From Faucicola mancuniensis (GTDB lineage: Bacteria > Pseudomonadota > Gammaproteobacteria > Pseudomonadales > Moraxellaceae): a stretch of 64,000 bases of DNA. Below the pieces are notes generated by a model. It had not been told where the DNA came from. It worked only from the letters and a program-made list of their open reading frames with translations, and did no database searches. The DNA is taken from assembly GCF_046523945.1 (NCBI RefSeq), contig NZ_CP171363.1, forward strand, positions 1,860,001 to 1,924,000, given 5' to 3'. A program made the translations under genes and the position numbers. How positions within the stretch are numbered: position 1 is the stretch's first letter; every line of letters starts with the position of its first letter. Positions 9,568-19,223 of the stretch are shown piece by piece.

Positions 9568-10797
9568 TTAATCAACAGACTGCCAAACGCTAAAGCTACC
9601 ATTTTGGCTTTGGGCGATAACACGTTTGCTATTGGGCTGTGATGTTAAAGCATTGATATCGGTTTTGCTTTGGCTTCTGCCGACAATCTGTCCGCTATTT
9701 TTATCCAAACTGTGCAAATAGCCGAGCTTATCACCGACCACGACATAATTTGACGTAACAATCGGATTGCTCAAGCCACGGTATTTTAAGCTTTCTACTT
9801 GCCAATTTTCATTGCCTGTAAAACGGTCAAAAGCGACAACCGAGCCGTCCAACGTGGTTGCATAGACTTGTGAATTGTCCACTGCAACCGATTTTAAACT
9901 GGCGATTTCTTTGACAAAGGCTAACTGGCGGCTACTCATATCAAACGCCACCAATTGACCGCTATAAGTCGTTACATACAGCATATTGTCCACAAACACA
10001 GGCGTTGCATCAATGTCGGACAAACGGTCAATTTCACTTGCCCCCACACTCATACTTACACGGCGAGACCACAATGGCGAACCATTGTCAATATTTAACG
10101 CATGAATACGCCCATCAGCCGTTGGGATAATGGCGGTTTTGGTATCTAACAATATCGGAGTGGCACTGCCACGCACGCTAAGGCTTGGGTTTTGTGTGCC
10201 AAATTGCCAAATCACATCACCTGTTTGCAATGATAAGCCATAAATCAAGCCATTGTTTGCCAAGGCTACCACACGATTACCGCTAATTAGGGCGGGGGAG
10301 AGTACATTGCTAGACAGTTGACGCTCCCAGCGGATATTGCCTGTCGCACGGTCAAGGGCAATCAGCTTGCCAAGATTATCAGCGACAATGACTGTCGTGG
10401 CAAAGGTTTGGGCGTTGTCTAGAGCAACCCCTGCGTGCAAGCCTTGTTTTAGTTCAACTTGCCAAAGCGTTTTACCATTGTTATCAGTCGCAACGACTGT
10501 GCCATCAGGGCTAGCACTGATGTAGCCTTGAGTGTCTACAGCGGTTTTGAATGCGGTCGTGCTTTGGGTTAGGGTTTGTTTTTTATTTTTAAAACTTTTG
10601 GATTTACCAGATAAATTTTGGCTAAAAATTGGGTTTAGCGTTGTTTTGTCGTTTGCCAATTGCACCAATGGCGTCGGCTCGTTCATGTTGTCAGATTTTT
10701 TAAAACGTTGGCAAGCGGTGGTGTTTAACGCCAACAATGCAATCACAGAAACACTGGTCAAACGTAAGGCAAATGCTGATGAAAAAAGTGTGTTCAT
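9568..10797 (-). CDS. bamB: Outer membrane protein assembly factor BamB (lipoprotein)
   Basis: A 409-residue lipoprotein of the BAM complex, which inserts beta-barrel proteins in the outer membrane. It has a hydrophobic signal ending in a lipobox (LNTTAC, Cys near residue 29) and a series of PQQ-like beta-propeller blades with repeated G-x-(L/I)-x-A-x-D-x-x-(T/S)-G patterns (for example KLIALDRATGNIRWE and ALNIDNGSPLWSR). The start used is the ATG at 10797; another ATG two codons upstream is possible. Position between yfgM and der matches the conserved order in related bacteria. Confidence 0.93.
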   Translation of the reverse strand: MNTLFSSAFALRLTSVSVIALLALNTTACQRFKKSDNMNEPTPLVQLANDKTTLNPIFSQNLSGKSKSFKNKKQTLTQSTTAFKTAVDTQGYISASPDGTVVATDNNGKTLWQVELKQGLHAGVALDNAQTFATTVIVADNLGKLIALDRATGNIRWERQLSSNVLSPALISGNRVVALANNGLIYGLSLQTGDVIWQFGTQNPSLSVRGSATPILLDTKTAIIPTADGRIHALNIDNGSPLWSRRVSMSVGASEIDRLSDIDATPVFVDNMLYVTTYSGQLVAFDMSSRQLAFVKEIASLKSVAVDNSQVYATTLDGSVVAFDRFTGNENWQVESLKYRGLSNPIVTSNYVVVGDKLGYLHSLDKNSGQIVGRSQSKTDINALTSQPNSKRVIAQSQNGSFSVWQSVD

Positions 10798-10846
10798 TAT
10801 CATTACTCAACTGTTAAATAAGAGGTTGTAAAATTCGGATTAAAGT

Positions 10847-11674
10847 TTAAGGGCTTGGGGTAGATGCGACACTTGACGCAATCGTCGCTGATGATGCGAT
10901 ATCAGTCGGCAACTCGCTCACCGCAGGTGTTGCGACAATCCCACTATTTAAATCTGGCTGTTTGGGCGTTAAACCCAAATTTTCCATTTTTAACCGCAAA
11001 AAGGCACGGTCTTGTTGAATGACGTTGTCCTTATTACGTTGTTCAATCATTTCCCACGCTTTTTGATAGTTATCCGAAGCGGTTTTTTTGTCGTTTTTGC
11101 TCAATGCAATATCGCCTAACAACTCAAGTTTGCTCGCCTCAAACGCCTGTGGCATTGGGTTTTGCAATGCTTTTGTCGCCTCGTCAGCTTGATTGTTACT
11201 TAACAAGGCTTGAGCATAACGCAATGTTGCAATCGCTTTTAAACCATCATCTTTGATATTTAACGTCATTGCCTGTTGCAAAGTGGCAATCGCCCCTTTA
11301 TTATCGTTGCCATCGGTCTGCTGTTTAGCTTTTAACATCAAGGCTTGCCAAGTGTAAACCGAATTGCCATGTTTGGCAATAAAAGCGTCCACATCTTTGT
11401 TAAAAGTCGCTTGAGCGGTGGCTAGCTGGGCTTGTGCCTTGTCATCGGTGGCTGATGATAGATTGGCTAGATTATCTTCACTGGCTTGGATTTTGGCAAA
11501 ATCGGTTGACGCAGCTTCATCAATACGTCCGCCATGATTTTGCCAATATTGCCAACCAAAATAACCACCCAAAGCCAACACAATTGCCATCACAATATAG
11601 CTACCGTATTGCTTTAACGCTTGCATGGATTGCTGTTCGTCATTCATGCTTTTTGGCGTTACATCTTTTACCAT
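10847..11674 (-). CDS. yfgM: YfgM-like TPR protein, SecYEG-associated
   Basis: A 275-residue protein with a cytoplasmic N-terminus, one membrane segment (about residues 27-47, YIVMAIVLALGGYFGW), then TPR-like helical repeats in the periplasm, ending in an Ala/Ser/Thr-rich tail. This is the layout of YfgM, an ancillary subunit of the Sec translocon that interacts with periplasmic chaperones. The position between hisS and bamB is the standard one. Length is somewhat above the E. coli protein (206 residues), mainly from the low-complexity tail. Confidence 0.88.
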   Translation of the reverse strand: MVKDVTPKSMNDEQQSMQALKQYGSYIVMAIVLALGGYFGWQYWQNHGGRIDEAASTDFAKIQASEDNLANLSSATDDKAQAQLATAQATFNKDVDAFIAKHGNSVYTWQALMLKAKQQTDGNDNKGAIATLQQAMTLNIKDDGLKAIATLRYAQALLSNNQADEATKALQNPMPQAFEASKLELLGDIALSKNDKKTASDNYQKAWEMIEQRNKDNVIQQDRAFLRLKMENLGLTPKQPDLNSGIVATPAVSELPTDIASSATIASSVASTPSP

Positions 11675-11709
11675 TGCTTACCCTTTTGTATTTTTAAAAT
11701 ACTCATCGT

Positions 11710-11778
11710 AAGGTGGGCTTAGCCCACCACTTAAATCTAAATATTTGTTATCAAAAGGTGGGTAAAACCCACCCTACA
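11710..11778. repeat. Two consecutive GGTGGG/CCCACC hairpins
   Basis: Between yfgM and hisS, two inverted repeats stand about 28 bp apart: GGTGGGCTTAGCCCACC at 11712-11728 and GGTGGGTAAAACCCACC at 11757-11773. Both share the GGTGGG/CCCACC stem. They lie in the hisS-yfgM transcript and could stall or end it. Similar GGTGGG-CCCACC repeats are scattered through many bacterial genomes, as I remember it. Confidence 0.6.
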
Positions 11779-11809
11779 TCTACATTTTTGGCTTTAAACA
11801 AGCAATTAA

Positions 11810-13162
11810 TCAAGCGTTGTCATCATCAAGATTGTCTAAGAAACCAAACATTTGTAATGCTTCTTCATCAAGGAAAAACGTATCGTCATTTCTATCTGTG
11901 CTAAATTGTTCGCCTGTTTTCATATTTTTGACGGTGATTGTGTTGTTATTCACTTCATCTTCCGCCAAAATCACGGTAAATTCCGCCCCAGATTTGTCCG
12001 CTTTTTTCATCTGTGCTTTTATGCTTGTCGCACTTGCCATTTTGACACGCACATACGGATTGGTCGCTCGTAAATCGTTCGCATAAACAATGCCTTGCAA
12101 ATAAAAATCTGGGTGAGCCACCACGAACACATCGCACGCTGACTCCGTTTCAAACGGATTAACCGCTTGGATTAATAACAGCAGACGTTCAAGCCCCATC
12201 GCAAAACCAACGGCAGGTTGCGTTTGAGCAGGTTTATCTTTACCGATTGATGCGATTTGACCGATTAACCCATCATAACGCCCACCACCGCAAACGGTCG
12301 CTTGACTACCAAGTTTGTCAGTCGTCCATTCAAATACGGTTTTGTTGTAATAGTCCAAACCACGCACCAATTTTGGATTAATGACAAAATCAATGCCAAC
12401 AGCGGTTAAATATTCTTTAACTTTGTTAAAATGTTGTTGGGTTTCTTCACCCAAAAAATCCGCCAATTTTGGTGCATTTTCTAAAATTTGTTGGGTTTTA
12501 GCGTCTTTACTGTCCAAAATTCGCAACGGATTTGTGCTTAAACGGCGTTGGCTGTCTTCGTCCAAGTCGTTTTTGTGAGCGGTTAAATACTCAATTAATG
12601 CCGTGCGAAAGGCTTGGCGTTCGTGGCTTTCGCCTAAGGTATTTAATTCTAATTGCAAATTGTCAATCAGCCCCAATTCACGCCACATATTATAAGTCAT
12701 GATAATCAGCTCGGCATCGGCATCAGGCAATTCACTGCCAAAACTCTCCACGCCTAGCTGATGAAACTGACGGTAACGCCCTTTTTGCGGACGCTCGTAG
12801 CGAAACATCGCCCCTGTGTACCAGAGTTTTGGCGTATCGCCACGCAATAGATTATGCTCAATAACGGCTCGCACCGCCCCTGCTGTGCCTTCTGGGCGTA
12901 AGGTTAGCGGTGTTGGTGGTTCGCCTTTGTCAAAAAATGAGTACATTTCTTTTTCAACAATATCGGTGGCATCGCCAATCGCTCGGCTAAACAGTTGCGT
13001 TTCTTCTACAATCGGCAAGCGGATTTGTTCATAGCCAAATTGGTCTAGCACGCCTGTGAGTGTGGCTTCTAGTTGTCGCCATTCGCTACTTGGGCGAGTG
13101 TCTTCGGTGGCGATGTGTAAAATGTCTTTAAAACCTTTGATTGCTTTTAAGCTCATATTCAT
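11810..13162 (-). CDS. hisS: Histidine-tRNA ligase
   Basis: Class II aminoacyl-tRNA synthetase that charges tRNA-His. It shows motif 2 in the TGAMFRYERPQKGRYRQFHQ region, the histidine-binding LVRGLDYYNKTVFEW block (HisA motif) and motif 3 near GFAMGLERLLLL, with a C-terminal anticodon-binding domain. At 450 residues it is slightly longer than E. coli HisRS (424) because of an acidic C-terminal tail. The ATG two codons downstream (MSLKAIKGF) has better spacing to the AAGAG ribosome site and may be the true start. Confidence 0.97.
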   Translation of the reverse strand: MNMSLKAIKGFKDILHIATEDTRPSSEWRQLEATLTGVLDQFGYEQIRLPIVEETQLFSRAIGDATDIVEKEMYSFFDKGEPPTPLTLRPEGTAGAVRAVIEHNLLRGDTPKLWYTGAMFRYERPQKGRYRQFHQLGVESFGSELPDADAELIIMTYNMWRELGLIDNLQLELNTLGESHERQAFRTALIEYLTAHKNDLDEDSQRRLSTNPLRILDSKDAKTQQILENAPKLADFLGEETQQHFNKVKEYLTAVGIDFVINPKLVRGLDYYNKTVFEWTTDKLGSQATVCGGGRYDGLIGQIASIGKDKPAQTQPAVGFAMGLERLLLLIQAVNPFETESACDVFVVAHPDFYLQGIVYANDLRATNPYVRVKMASATSIKAQMKKADKSGAEFTVILAEDEVNNNTITVKNMKTGEQFSTDRNDDTFFLDEEALQMFGFLDNLDDDNA

Positions 13163-13205
13163 TACTCTTATTTATTATTTAGTTGTACTTGATAGTAAAT
13201 ATCGT

Positions 13206-14327
13206 TTATTGCCCCACCCGAATAATCTCATTCGCTCGTTTTTCTTGCAACTCTTTAACGTGCTGTCGCACCATGCTTTCAATTTCATCAGCTAATTGAT
13301 GAGTATCAATTAAATGACTTTTTTTCCCTGCTTTATAAACAAGCGAATTTGGACTTGCCCCCACCACGCCAATATCCGCTTCTTTGGCTTCGCCCGGCCC
13401 ATTGACTTTACAGCCAATTACCGACAAATCAAGCGGTTCACGAATGTCTTCAAGACGAGATTCCAACACATTCATCACCTTAATCACGTCAAATTCTTGA
13501 CGGCTACAGCTAGGGCAAGCGATAAAATTCACGCCATTACTGCGAATGTTTAGCGATTTTAAAATGTCAAAACCGATTTTAATCTCTTCTTCTGGCGGGC
13601 TGGCAAGCGAAATTCGCATGGTATCGCCAATGCCGTCAAGCAGTAAACCACCCAGTGCAATTGCCGATTTTACCGTGCCTGTGCGGTACACACCTGCTTC
13701 GGTAACGCCAAGATGAAGTGGATTGTCAATTTGGGCAGAAATCAAACGATAAGCGTCAAGGGTCAAAAACACATTACTTGCCTTGACCGAGATTTTATAT
13801 TGGTCAAAGTTGTTGCGATCTAAAATGTCAATATGGCGTAAGGCGGATTCTAACATCGCCTTGCCTGTCGGTTCGCCATATTTTTTTTGCAAATCTTTTT
13901 CTAGCGAGCCTGCGTTTACGCCAATTCGCATACTAATGCCGTGATGTTTTGCACAAGCAATCACTTCACGCACTTTTTGTTCATTGCCAATATTACCTGG
14001 GTTAATCCGCAAGCAATCTGCCCCTGCTTCTGCAACTGCCAACGCAATTTTATAATCAAAATGAATATCGGCAACCAGTGGCACGCTCACACGTTTTTTG
14101 ATTTCGGAAAATGCTTCAACACTTTCCATCGTTGGTGTGGACACACGCATAAAATCCGCCCCTGCGTCTACACACCGCTGAATTTGAGCAACGGTGGCTT
14201 CAACATCGCACGTTTCGGTGTTGGTCATGGACTGCACGCTAATCGGTGCATCACCACCCACAGCGACAGAACCAACATAGATTTTTTTGGTGGGTTTGCG
14301 TTTGATGGGGGTGTGATGATTTGACAT
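13206..14327 (-). CDS. ispG: 4-hydroxy-3-methylbut-2-enyl-diphosphate synthase (GcpE)
   Basis: Iron-sulfur enzyme of the MEP isoprenoid pathway that converts MEcPP to HMBPP. Recognised from VGGDAPISVQSMTNTETCDV near the N-terminus, the TIM-barrel segment (FMRVSTPTMES, RINPGNIGN) and the cluster ligands in IACPSCSRQEFD and the later GCKVNGPGEAKEADIG. The 373-residue length is typical. The other late MEP enzyme, ispH, is encoded at 20590-21522. Confidence 0.97.
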   Translation of the reverse strand: MSNHHTPIKRKPTKKIYVGSVAVGGDAPISVQSMTNTETCDVEATVAQIQRCVDAGADFMRVSTPTMESVEAFSEIKKRVSVPLVADIHFDYKIALAVAEAGADCLRINPGNIGNEQKVREVIACAKHHGISMRIGVNAGSLEKDLQKKYGEPTGKAMLESALRHIDILDRNNFDQYKISVKASNVFLTLDAYRLISAQIDNPLHLGVTEAGVYRTGTVKSAIALGGLLLDGIGDTMRISLASPPEEEIKIGFDILKSLNIRSNGVNFIACPSCSRQEFDVIKVMNVLESRLEDIREPLDLSVIGCKVNGPGEAKEADIGVVGASPNSLVYKAGKKSHLIDTHQLADEIESMVRQHVKELQEKRANEIIRVGQ

Positions 14328-14365
14328 AATTTTTCCTAAATTTACTTTAAATTTAATAGTTTATT

Positions 14366-15226
14366 TTATTGTAAGGTAAAATTCGCTTGGTTATTTTGGG
14401 CGTATTGTTTGATATTCATGGGTTGTTTGTTAAAATCAATGCTCACATTATTTACTTTATCAATTTGTACATTAAAAGGTGCTTGTCCTGTGAGCTGATG
14501 TCCACCACGTGTATAATCGCCTTGCATAATCACTTTGCCTGTGGCATCGGTGATATTGATGGTGGCATTGGCTTGAATCCAAATATCCAGCGTTGAACTA
14601 CCTGCTGTCGCAATACCTGTACTCATCGGTGTGCTGGCAGAATTGGCAGTCGCAATAGGCGTACTGGCAGGTGCTTGCATATTAATTGCCGAGCCCGTAT
14701 TAGACAGTGATGCCCCTGTTGTTTGCTCTTGTGGGGTAACTTCTTGGATAGTTTGCTGTGGTTGATTTTCGTGGTGGGCGTTTTTGATGGTTCTATAAAC
14801 CAATATCGCCACCACTAAGGCAACAATCGCACCAATCACCACAAACCAATTGATTTTTAAACCGCCATAACTGTCTCTTTGTAGCGTACCCATCGGCTGT
14901 AGTGGGGCATTTTGTTTAAAATCTTCATATTTTTGGCGTAAATTAGCAGGGTATTGAGCATCAAAACTTTGATTGATAACTTGCGAATCAATTCCCAAAA
15001 AACGCCCATAATTCACCGCAAAACCACGAGCAAAAGTCGGCTGTGGCAACGACTCATAATCACCTTCTTCTAGTGCGACCAAATGCCGTTTTAAAATATT
15101 GGTTTGACTTGCCACATCTTCAAGGCTCAAGTTTTTCTTTTCACGTGCTTGTTTTAAACGTTGCCCCAATGGGTGCGAGGTATCTACGGTCGGTGCGTTT
15201 TTTGGGTTGGTTGTTGGATTGCTCAT
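14366..15226 (-). CDS. rodZ: RodZ-like cytoskeletal membrane protein (HTH-DUF4115)
   Basis: A 286-residue protein: cytoplasmic helix-turn-helix of the Xre type (about 20-80, LGQRLKQAREKKNLSLEDVA), one membrane segment (about 125-146, INWFVVIGAIVALVVAILVY), a Ser/Thr/Ala/Gln-rich periplasmic linker, and a C-terminal DUF4115 beta domain (about 208-286). RodZ links MreB filaments to cell-wall synthesis and sets rod or coccobacillary shape. It lies between pilF and ispG as in other gammaproteobacteria. Confidence 0.9.
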   Translation of the reverse strand: MSNPTTNPKNAPTVDTSHPLGQRLKQAREKKNLSLEDVASQTNILKRHLVALEEGDYESLPQPTFARGFAVNYGRFLGIDSQVINQSFDAQYPANLRQKYEDFKQNAPLQPMGTLQRDSYGGLKINWFVVIGAIVALVVAILVYRTIKNAHHENQPQQTIQEVTPQEQTTGASLSNTGSAINMQAPASTPIATANSASTPMSTGIATAGSSTLDIWIQANATINITDATGKVIMQGDYTRGGHQLTGQAPFNVQIDKVNNVSIDFNKQPMNIKQYAQNNQANFTLQ

Positions 15227-15284
15227 GATACTGTTAAACTCTTGTTAAATGTATAAATAATTACCAAAATAAAAATCGTCGTTG

Positions 15285-16172
15285 TTATTTCCAAACCGCA
15301 TTGGGCGTTTTTAACCATTGGCGTAGTTGTTTTGCCTCACTGCTAAGTGGATATTTATCAAATAATTGTTGGCTAAATTTTTGCAAATCTGCTGAGTTAC
15401 CCAATAATTTACCCAGTCTAGCCCCTTGTTGTAGGGTTCTTGGGTCTAATCTTTTTTCACCCAAAATTAACACAAGGTCGCTGTGCAGTTTTTTGGCATT
15501 CATGGTCTGACCTTCTTTGATAAAAATATCAATCATCTCAGAACGGGCAATCACGCTAAAACGGTCAGCATCTAAGGTTTTGGCAAAGGTTTTTTTCGCC
15601 ATGTCGGTATTGTTCATTTGTAGATAGGTTCGCCCCAAATTTTCAAGTGCTTCAATACGCCCATCATAACCCAGTGTAGAACCTGCGATTTCAAACTGTT
15701 GCACCGCTTCTGGATAGCGTTTGACTTGTGCTAGATACACGCCGTAATTGTTATGAGCTTGGGTAAAAGTCGGGTCTAACTCAATCGCTTTTTTAAAATA
15801 ACCTTCGGCTTTTTGTAGATTAAGGCGACTGCCTTCTTGTTGTAACAAAACGCCCATCATGTCATGAGCGGCGGCAGAGCGTGGGTCAGATTTTAAGGCT
15901 TGTTCTAATTGGCGTTGGGCTGCATCAAGTTTGTGGTCTCGGATAAACTCGGCAGCAATCGCTGTGCGAGAGCGAGCGATTTCTTTGGGGTCTTGTCGCC
16001 ATTTGCTAGGGTCGCTTGATGTAAGCGTTTGGCTAGAGACGGTTTGACTTGAGGTACAGCCTGACAAATTTGCCAAAGCAAAAATCGCCAACCCCCCCAT
16101 CACAGTAGGGGTAAAAGCACGTTTTAAGATCGGTGCTTTGATGATGTTATCCATGTGTGATTGTGTATTCAT
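15285..16172 (-). CDS. pilF: Type IV pilus biogenesis lipoprotein PilF (PilW), TPR protein
   Basis: A 295-residue outer-membrane lipoprotein with a signal peptide and lipobox LSGC, then a series of tetratricopeptide repeats (for example AAAHDMMGVLLQQEG, AHNNYGVYLAQVKRYPEA, IEALENLGRTYLQMNN). In Pseudomonas PilF is the pilotin that brings the PilQ secretin to the outer membrane, so a type IV pilus is expected in this organism. The N-terminal part before the lipobox is longer than usual (about 38 residues), so a start further downstream is possible. Confidence 0.9.
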   Translation of the reverse strand: MNTQSHMDNIIKAPILKRAFTPTVMGGLAIFALANLSGCTSSQTVSSQTLTSSDPSKWRQDPKEIARSRTAIAAEFIRDHKLDAAQRQLEQALKSDPRSAAAHDMMGVLLQQEGSRLNLQKAEGYFKKAIELDPTFTQAHNNYGVYLAQVKRYPEAVQQFEIAGSTLGYDGRIEALENLGRTYLQMNNTDMAKKTFAKTLDADRFSVIARSEMIDIFIKEGQTMNAKKLHSDLVLILGEKRLDPRTLQQGARLGKLLGNSADLQKFSQQLFDKYPLSSEAKQLRQWLKTPNAVWK

Positions 16173-16312
16173 ATTAACAAGCCTGTTAAAAAAAATGAAC
16201 CAAAAAAAATGGGATTTTTAAACGTGAAAAAAATTTATGTTACTATATCAAAAAAATCATAAAAAACCAATCATTGCATGACGGCTATTTTAATTGTTTG
16301 AATGCAGTTTTC

Positions 16313-17500
16313 CTATTTTTGTTGTTCAATTTTTCCTTGCCAAATTTTTTGTTGCCATTGTTTTGCTCGGCGAGTTTTATCCGCCACTTGCCCAACCAAC
16401 TGCCCACACGCCGCATCAATGTCATCGCCACGAGTTTGGCGAATGGTACAGACAAAACCTGCGTTATTTAAAATGTTGCTAAAAGCATGAATACGATTGT
16501 TGCTAGAACGCTGATACGGTGCGTGCGGAAATGGGTTAAACGGAATTAAATTGATTTTACTGGGCAAATCTTTTAATAATTTCACCAACTGATGAGCGTG
16601 TTCATCGCTGTCATTTACGTCTTTTAACATGACGTATTCAATGGTAACGTGCTTTTTGTGGCGTGGATTTTCGTCATACACATAGGCTTTAGCGGCGGCG
16701 ATTAGGTCTTTTAATGGATATTTTTTGTTAATCGGCACAAGCTCGTTACGCAGTTCGTCATTTGGGGCGTGCAAAGAAATCGCCAACGCCACATCAATGT
16801 CTTTTGCCAAATCGTACATTTTTGGCACGATGCCAGATGTAGAAAGGGTTACACGGCGTTTTGACAAACCAAACCCAAAATCATCAAGCATTAGCCCCAT
16901 GCTCGCCACCACAGGCTCATAGTTTAACAACGGCTCGCCCATGCCCATCATTACCACGTTGGTTACACGGTTTTCACGCTCAGTTACAGGCACATTCTCC
17001 ATGTAAGACTGATTTGCCACCCACAATTGTCCGATAATTTCGCTTGCTTTTAAATCTCGCTCAAAACCTTGTTTACCTGTACTACAAAATGAACAATCCA
17101 ATGCACAGCCCACTTGCGATGAAATACACAAGGTTTTTCGCCCAAACTGTTTGCCATCTTCGGCAGGAATTAATACGGTTTCTACCAATGAACCGCCCGC
17201 CACTTCAAACACCCATTTGCGAGTGCCATCTTCGCTAAACTGTTTAAATTTTACTGCAGGTGGCACAACGCACGCCACTTCGTCCAATTTTTCTTGCAAT
17301 TTTTTGGACAAATTGGTCATTTGATAAAAATCGGTAACGCCAAATTGGTAAATCCATTTCATCACTTGCGTGGCACGAAACGGCTTTTCACCCAAATTTT
17401 TAAAAAACTCACCCAACTCATCTTTTGACATTCCCAAAAGATTGGTTTTTTGTTCGGTTTGGTTTAATTCATTTGGGTTAAATACTGGAATTTTGTTCAT
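16313..17500 (-). CDS. rlmN: 23S rRNA (A2503-C2)/tRNA (A37-C2) methyltransferase RlmN
   Basis: Radical-SAM methyltransferase that adds a methyl group to C2 of adenine 2503 in 23S rRNA and A37 in some tRNAs. The radical-SAM cysteines are in CALDCSFCSTGKQGF, preceded by the RKTLCISSQVG block; the family motif GMGEPLLNY and the C-terminal catalytic Cys region (NNAGFVCTIRQTRGDDID) are present. The 395-residue length is typical. It is the first gene of the minus-strand rlmN-to-der block. Confidence 0.96.
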   Translation of the reverse strand: MNKIPVFNPNELNQTEQKTNLLGMSKDELGEFFKNLGEKPFRATQVMKWIYQFGVTDFYQMTNLSKKLQEKLDEVACVVPPAVKFKQFSEDGTRKWVFEVAGGSLVETVLIPAEDGKQFGRKTLCISSQVGCALDCSFCSTGKQGFERDLKASEIIGQLWVANQSYMENVPVTERENRVTNVVMMGMGEPLLNYEPVVASMGLMLDDFGFGLSKRRVTLSTSGIVPKMYDLAKDIDVALAISLHAPNDELRNELVPINKKYPLKDLIAAAKAYVYDENPRHKKHVTIEYVMLKDVNDSDEHAHQLVKLLKDLPSKINLIPFNPFPHAPYQRSSNNRIHAFSNILNNAGFVCTIRQTRGDDIDAACGQLVGQVADKTRRAKQWQQKIWQGKIEQQK

Positions 17501-17791
17501 GATGTTTGCTTGATGATTGAAAGTTGTGCTTGGCCGCTGTTGCCAAAGAAATAAAACCGTTTATTATAACCAATTTCTTTGCCAAAGTCATTTTGTTATC
17601 GTGTTTTTAAAAAAGTTTTTTCAAAAATCAGAAAAATTTGAAAAATTAGCGATTTGTTCAGCCTTTGAGTAAGAATTACGACAAAAAATATACATTTTTA
17701 TGAAGAAAATGTTAAAACACAAAAATATTTTGGTGTTACAATAGGCAAAAATTTTATAGTTGCCAATTTTAATAAACTTTTTGGAATAAAA

Positions 17792-19162
17792 ATGACACAA
17801 CAGCCTCAAGAACCCAATCCTAACGAGCCTAAAGCACCGCAAAACCCATTGCCAACCACTTACCAAAAACCCAGTCAGTTTTTGTTATTTTTGCCGTGGC
17901 TGTTGTTATTATTGCTGATGTTGGCAGGGTTTTGGTTAATTACACAGGGCAAAATGTCTTTTGGTGAACAAAAACCCGCTATTGCCAATAGTCAAACAAC
18001 TTGGCAACCACCCAAAGCCGAGCCTGTACCAGCCCAAACCTTAAAAAATGACACGGCAGTTAGCAGTTATCACAATGCGGTGGCGACTGCTTCGCAATCG
18101 GTTGTCAATATTTATACCACCCAAAAAGTGGAAAATCCGTACATGAACGACCCAGTGTTACGCCGTTTTTATGAATTTCACGGTATGCGACCACAAGATG
18201 ATGAAAATACCAGCTTGGGTTCTGGTGTGATTGTGTCGCAAGATGGCTATATTATCACCAACGCCCACGTGATTTCCAAGGCGGATAACATTGTAGTGAT
18301 GCTCAATGATGGCAAAAAAGCGACTGCCAAACTGATTGGCTCTGACCCAGAGAGTGATTTGGCAGTGATAAAAGTGGATATGGTCGGCTTAAAACCGCTT
18401 GGCTTTAAGGAGCAAGCCACCCAAGTAGGCGATGTGGTATTGGCAATCGGCAATCCGTTTGGGGTAGGGCAGACGGTAACGCAAGGTATTATTTCAGCCA
18501 CAGGGCGGACAGGGCTTGGTATTAATACAGTGGAAGATTTTATCCAAACTGATGCGGCGATTAACCCCGGTAACTCAGGCGGTGCGTTGGTAGATGCTTA
18601 CGGACAGTTGGTTGGTATTAATACGGCGATTTTTTCACGTTCTGGCGGTTCTATGGGAATTGGCTTTGCCATTCCAACTAGTATTGTGGAACACGTAATG
18701 AACAGCATTATCAAGGACGGTAAAGTCCGCCGTGGCTGGCTTGGTATTGAGTTGCAAGGTCGTGTTAAAGACCCAACCCAATTGCAAGATGAAACGGGCG
18801 TGAATGTCGTTCACGTGATGAAGGATAGCCCTGCAGGTAAAGCAGGCGTGATGCAAGGCGATATCATCATTGCGATGAACAAACAACCTGTCAATGATGC
18901 CAATGCGCTTATTCAATTAATCGCACGCCAATCGCCCAACAGTAACGTAACTTTGACGGTCAAACGTGGCGATAAAGAACAAGATATCGTGGTAACGCTA
19001 GGCGAGCGTGAAGCCCAAAACAAAGTGCAACAACTGCAACAAAATCAACAAGGCAGTCAAGAGCAACAATTTATAGACCCATTCGCTGAACAAGATGCCC
19101 AAGAGCAACAAATTCCGCAAGAATTTTTGGATATGCTACGCCGTGGTCAACGCCAAGAATAA
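17792..19162 (+). CDS. HtrA-family periplasmic serine protease, DegS/AlgW-like
   Basis: A 456-residue protein anchored by one N-terminal membrane segment (about 31-51), then a trypsin-like domain with the full catalytic triad: His159 (TNAHV), Asp189 (ESDLAVIKV) and Ser262 (GNSGGALV). One PDZ domain follows (about 305-405) and the C-terminus is a Gln/Glu-rich tail. The membrane anchor and single clear PDZ domain point to a DegS/AlgW-type protease acting in envelope stress signalling rather than soluble DegP. No sigma-E pathway gene lies nearby to confirm this. Confidence 0.9.
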   Translation: MTQQPQEPNPNEPKAPQNPLPTTYQKPSQFLLFLPWLLLLLLMLAGFWLITQGKMSFGEQKPAIANSQTTWQPPKAEPVPAQTLKNDTAVSSYHNAVATASQSVVNIYTTQKVENPYMNDPVLRRFYEFHGMRPQDDENTSLGSGVIVSQDGYIITNAHVISKADNIVVMLNDGKKATAKLIGSDPESDLAVIKVDMVGLKPLGFKEQATQVGDVVLAIGNPFGVGQTVTQGIISATGRTGLGINTVEDFIQTDAAINPGNSGGALVDAYGQLVGINTAIFSRSGGSMGIGFAIPTSIVEHVMNSIIKDGKVRRGWLGIELQGRVKDPTQLQDETGVNVVHVMKDSPAGKAGVMQGDIIIAMNKQPVNDANALIQLIARQSPNSNVTLTVKRGDKEQDIVVTLGEREAQNKVQQLQQNQQGSQEQQFIDPFAEQDAQEQQIPQEFLDMLRRGQRQE

Positions 19163-19193
19163 TTAAAAATACGATTGGTTTTGATAGTTTTTT

Positions 19194-19223
19194 AAAAGGG
19201 TAAAATTATTTTTACCCTTTTAA
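19194..19223. terminator. Bidirectional terminator between htrA-like and aarF-like genes
   Basis: The inverted repeat AAAAGGGTAAAA/TTTTACCCTTTT with a 4-base loop and flanking A and T runs lies between two convergent genes and overlaps the last codons of the minus-strand gene. Confidence 0.8.
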
